From Spirochaetaceae bacterium (GTDB lineage Bacteria > Spirochaetota > Spirochaetia > DSM-27196 > SLST01): 8,537 nucleotides of DNA. A program made the position numbers and the translations under genes. Numbering within the stretch: the stretch's first letter is position 1; every line of letters starts with the position of its first letter. Below are positions 6,509 to 8,537 of the stretch, piece by piece. The stretch spans positions 1 through 8,537 of the forward strand of contig SKVA01000282.1 of the NCBI GenBank assembly GCA_007129695.1, written 5' to 3'. Under the pieces are notes generated by a model that saw only the letters and a program-made list of their open reading frames with translations, was not told the DNA's origin and did no database searches.

Positions 6509-6912
6509 TCACTCCCGACCCACACGACGCCGGAGAGGATGAACAGGAGGAACGCCAGCGAGAGCCAGCCGATCTGCCAGATGTCACCGTACGTCGTGCT
6601 CAGCATGATACCGGCGACCACGGAGACAACGATGAGGGGCGAGGAAAAGCGGGCGTCGAGCCAGGTCACCGTGTCATACGTGTGCAGGATCGCGGTCGGT
6701 CGGCCTGAGGCGAGGCTCCGATGCTCCCACAATATGCCGATCACAGCGTTCGCGAAGAAGAGCGTCGTTGCCACGATATGGACGAACAGGACGTGCCGGT
6801 AGAGCGCGGGCCTGTGGAGCAAGCCCCTGAGGTGATCGGGGAAGACCAGCGCGGCGACAACCATGCCTGCCATCACTATCAGGAAGAACACCAGTACCCG
6901 CTTCGTCGCCAT
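6478..6912 (-). CDS. DUF2269-like integral membrane protein, N-terminal part of a frameshifted gene
   Basis: 144 residues from the ATG at 6910-6912, which has AGGAG six bases upstream, to a TGA at 6478-6480. Four hydrophobic segments are visible, at about residues 5-23, 41-64, 89-107 and 114-135. The FVHIVATTLFFANAVIGILW segment and the LSGVVWVGSDIPTQYRI ending resemble DUF2269 predicted membrane proteins, whose function is unknown. In that family the chain goes on after such an ending through a polar linker to a last helix ending in a MVFKP-like motif. Here the frame ends at once (RIRG-stop), but the missing part (LPQELMRLLKVRLW... FILMVYKP) is present in the next frame, at 6314-6508. A single-base shift between 6478 and 6508 would restore one protein of about 199 residues. 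It is therefore either a young pseudogene, a sequencing error or, less likely, recoding. Confidence 0.75.
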   Translation of the reverse strand: MATKRVLVFFLIVMAGMVVAALVFPDHLRGLLHRPALYRHVLFVHIVATTLFFANAVIGILWEHRSLASGRPTAILHTYDTVTWLDARFSSPLIVVSVVAGIMLSTTYGDIWQIGWLSLAFLLFILSGVVWVGSDIPTQYRIRG

Positions 6913-6932
6913 TGAGATCTCCTGTCCGCGGT

Positions 6933-6961
6933 ACTATACCGAGTCCGAAAGCCCGTGCGAA
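6933..6961 (-). promoter_or_regulatory. promoter of the DUF2269-like gene
   Basis: On the minus strand, TTCGCA (-35, 6961-6956), a 17-base spacer and TATAGT (-10, 6938-6933, 5 of 6 consensus bases) lie 21 bases before the ATG. The predicted start is about 7 bases after the -10, leaving a very short leader that holds the AGGAG site (6923-6919). The 111-bp gap to the upstream oxidoreductase gene shows no clear terminator. Confidence 0.6.
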
Positions 6962-7023
6962 GCACCGGAGCCAACGGCAGTCCCACCCGGCTCAGGCCCG
7001 AGGTTGGTCAGCTCTCGCGAAGG

Positions 7024-8229
7024 TCATTGGAGGCCTTCGATGTCCTTCAGGAAGAGACGGCTACCTCCGTCGCGTAGCCGATCCTGAAGCGCATGCACTC
7101 CGCGAGTGTCTGCGAGCGTCTGGCCGGTAGCGATCATCGCGCACGCGGTACCCGCAGCCTCGCCGGTGACCACGCAGGGAGGTATCACGCGAGTCTGGTC
7201 CCAGCCTGTGCCGGTTGCCGAAATGCAGCGCCCCGCGACGAAGAGGTTGCTGTGCCTGACCGCCCTGATCGCGCGCAGGGGTACCGAGTAGACCGGACCC
7301 CGGCGGCGCCAGTCTGATATGAGGCCAACGCTGTCATCGTACTCCTTGCCGTCAACCGCCGAAAACTCGACCGGTGCGACCAGGCGACGCGTCATGCGAA
7401 ACCCCGGGTATGTCGGTACCAGGAAGGGGAGCACGGACGCGTCGGGGTGTTCCTTGCGGAGCTCTGACTGGTGTTCGCGAATCATCGAGCGCGATGCCAC
7501 GATCTGCGCGGTCACGTCCCACTCATCCTCTCCGGCAAACCCTCGGCGCGCGCCCGGCAACACGGAAGCCCCGGCAGCATCGAACGGTTCAGAGATCTTG
7601 TGCAAGCGCGGCTTGCCGTCTATCAGCGAGTAGTACCAACCGGCGGCGACGTTTGTACGGAGCGAAGTGGTCGGCTCGCCAACGAGCGCGCACACGTCAG
7701 CATCGCCGGTGCAGTCGACTACCGCCCGACACTCGACAGCAGAACGCCCGCCCTTGTTCTCGACGACGAGCGCGTCTACCCGGTCTTCACCGATGGCTGC
7801 GCAGCATCTGGTGTCGTAGAGAAGCGTGACGCCGAGTCCGAGTAAGCATTGCTCGACCGCGAGCAGGTACGACGTCGGGTTGAACTCCACCGCGTAGCGA
7901 GTACGGGTCCTTGCGTCGGGATCGCCGCCCTGGTGCCAACACGAAGGGACCGTTGCGGCCCCGTCCTGCGCGGCGAGCCACAACAGCTCTTCGGCAAGCC
8001 CTCCGCACACCTGGCGGCCGTTTCCATCGCATATGGGCAGGTAGATCACGACCAGGCCGAGCGTCGCAAGCCCTCCGAGCGCGTACTGTTTTTCGATGAC
8101 GCATACGGACGCGCCGCTGCGGGCCGCCGCGATCGCCGCGGCAACGCCGGCAATGCCGCCCCCAACTACGACGACATCGAAGCTTCCGCTAATCCGCACC
8201 GAGCGTGCTGGTTCGGTGTAGTTGTGCAT
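7024..8229 (-). CDS. FAD-dependent oxidoreductase
   Basis: A 401-residue flavoenzyme of the FAD-dependent oxidoreductase family (the PF12831 type with an N-terminal FAD site), likely cytosolic. I placed the start at the ATG 8227-8229, preceded by GGAGGGG (8240-8234), although the frame stays open to an ATG at 8343. The shorter form puts the beta strand DVVVVGGGIAG (18-28, GxGxxG at 23-28) close to the N-terminus, with the ribose-binding Glu46 at the end of the second strand and LGGLAT (51-56). The C-terminal FAD motif is SNLFVAGRCISATGTGWDQTR (about 327-347, Cys335), followed by GEAAGTACAMI. The middle part is the substrate domain. The substrate is not readable. The gene stands alone between its own upstream region and the promoter of the DUF2269-like gene, and it diverges from the lipoprotein gene. 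Confidence 0.9.
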   Translation of the reverse strand: MHNYTEPARSVRISGSFDVVVVGGGIAGVAAAIAAARSGASVCVIEKQYALGGLATLGLVVIYLPICDGNGRQVCGGLAEELLWLAAQDGAATVPSCWHQGGDPDARTRTRYAVEFNPTSYLLAVEQCLLGLGVTLLYDTRCCAAIGEDRVDALVVENKGGRSAVECRAVVDCTGDADVCALVGEPTTSLRTNVAAGWYYSLIDGKPRLHKISEPFDAAGASVLPGARRGFAGEDEWDVTAQIVASRSMIREHQSELRKEHPDASVLPFLVPTYPGFRMTRRLVAPVEFSAVDGKEYDDSVGLISDWRRRGPVYSVPLRAIRAVRHSNLFVAGRCISATGTGWDQTRVIPPCVVTGEAAGTACAMIATGQTLADTRGVHALQDRLRDGGSRLFLKDIEGLQ

Positions 8230-8269
8230 GGTGCCCCTCCGGTGCCATCGACGTCTGACCTTCTGCGCC

Positions 8270-8297
8270 ATCTTCCGCCTCACCGGCGGCGTGTCAA
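8270..8297 (-). promoter_or_regulatory. possible promoter of the FAD oxidoreductase gene
   Basis: A perfect -35 TTGACA (8297-8292) on the minus strand is followed after 16 bases by GAAGAT (8275-8270), a poor -10. A 5-bp inverted repeat (CCGCC 8275-8279, GGCGG 8285-8289) lies between the two boxes. The location upstream of the GGAGGGG ribosome site agrees with the start at 8229, but the weak -10 leaves this tentative. Confidence 0.35.
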
Positions 8298-8388
8298 GCT
8301 CTCCGAGCCAATCCTCAACGGACTCGCTCTGGTCGCTGTTCACGCTCGATTACACGCGCGAAATCGCACGTGGGTACCCACCGCGAGG

Positions 8389-8416
8389 TTGACATCTGAA
8401 ACCGACCCACTACGAT
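8389..8416 (+). promoter_or_regulatory. sigma70-like promoter of the lipoprotein gene
   Basis: Perfect -35 TTGACA (8389-8394), 16-base spacer, -10 TACGAT (8411-8416, 4 of 6 consensus bases). The predicted transcript start is near 8423, inside the 12-bp palindrome at 8416-8427, and the leader then runs into AAAGGAG and the ATG at 8456. Confidence 0.6.
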
Positions 8417-8427
8417 AGAGTACTCTA
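8416..8427. promoter_or_regulatory. 12-bp palindrome, candidate operator
   Basis: TAGAGTACTCTA is a perfect two-fold symmetric sequence that starts at the last base of the -10 box and covers the predicted transcript start of the lipoprotein gene. A repressor bound there would block that promoter. The palindrome is AT-rich relative to its surroundings. No second copy was noticed in the window. Confidence 0.4.
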
Positions 8428-8455
8428 GATATTTACAACTCAAAGGAGTGCAGAA

Positions 8456-8537
8456 ATGGTCAGAAACACAAGAGCAACGATCGTCGGCGCGTTGATGCTG
8501 ACGCTCCTGTTAGCAGCAGGCTGTGCGACTTTCGTCG
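8456..8537 (+). CDS. lipoprotein (5' end only)
   Basis: The ATG at 8456 follows AAAGGAG (8442-8448) at a good distance. The 27 complete codons give a typical lipoprotein signal: basic start (VRNTR, residues 2-6), hydrophobic core (about 8-20) and a lipobox LAAGC with the lipidation cysteine at residue 23, followed by Ala-Thr. The product is expected to be anchored to the inner or outer membrane facing the periplasm. Its function cannot be told because only the signal region lies in the window. The promoter and palindrome upstream suggest regulated expression. Confidence 0.75.
   Translation, partial: MVRNTRATIVGALMLTLLLAAGCATFV

Noticed and set aside
8230..8343. 38-residue N-terminal extension of the FAD oxidoreductase
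   Set aside because: The extension is highly charged and unlike the family, while the ATG at 8229 has a strong GGAGGGG site and a normal distance to the FAD motif. A TTGACA element also lies inside the extension.

Overview
The window is GC-rich bacterial DNA with densely packed genes, strong GC third-position bias (which creates long open but spurious antisense frames), Shine-Dalgarno sites of the GGAGG type, sigma70-like promoters and a Gram-negative style lipoprotein signal at the right edge. The organism cannot be named from the sequence. A DctQ-DctM fusion paired with a TatP-like DctP, beside ThuA/Gfo-Idh-MocA sugar genes, would fit a free-living, high-GC spirochaete, but this is a low-confidence guess.

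Left third (1-2311, all minus strand, transcribed right to left): a DUF456 membrane protein, then a TRAP transporter made of a periplasmic binding protein (dctP) and a fused small/large membrane subunit (dctQM) that runs off the left edge. A good promoter (TTGACA-N17-TAGTCT) lies between the DUF456 gene and dctP. It argues for moving the dctP start to an internal TTG with a GAGGAA ribosome site.

Middle (2443-4260, plus strand): a two-gene operon of a ThuA-family protein and a Gfo/Idh/MocA oxidoreductase, which recalls the ThuA/ThuB pair of disaccharide (3-keto sugar) metabolism. It ends at a very GC-rich hairpin. A separate promoter (TTGCCT-N17-TACGTT) then drives a second plus-strand pair (4386-6321): an unrecognised 284-residue protein with a DxDxDG loop, and a classical short-chain dehydrogenase with an N-terminal extension.

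Right third (6314-8229, minus strand): a DUF2269-like membrane protein whose gene is split by an apparent one-base frameshift and whose end overlaps the dehydrogenase gene convergently by 8 bp. Upstream of it is an FAD-dependent oxidoreductase. Divergent from that, at 8456, a lipoprotein gene starts and runs off the right edge. Its promoter (TTGACA-N16-TACGAT) carries a 12-bp perfect palindrome that may be an operator.

Most genes have ordinary family assignments. The points most worth following are the frameshifted DUF2269 gene, the unrecognised 284-residue protein with its dehydrogenase partner, the atypical ligand site of DctP and the promoter palindrome. I see no RNA gene, CRISPR array, insertion sequence or attachment site.
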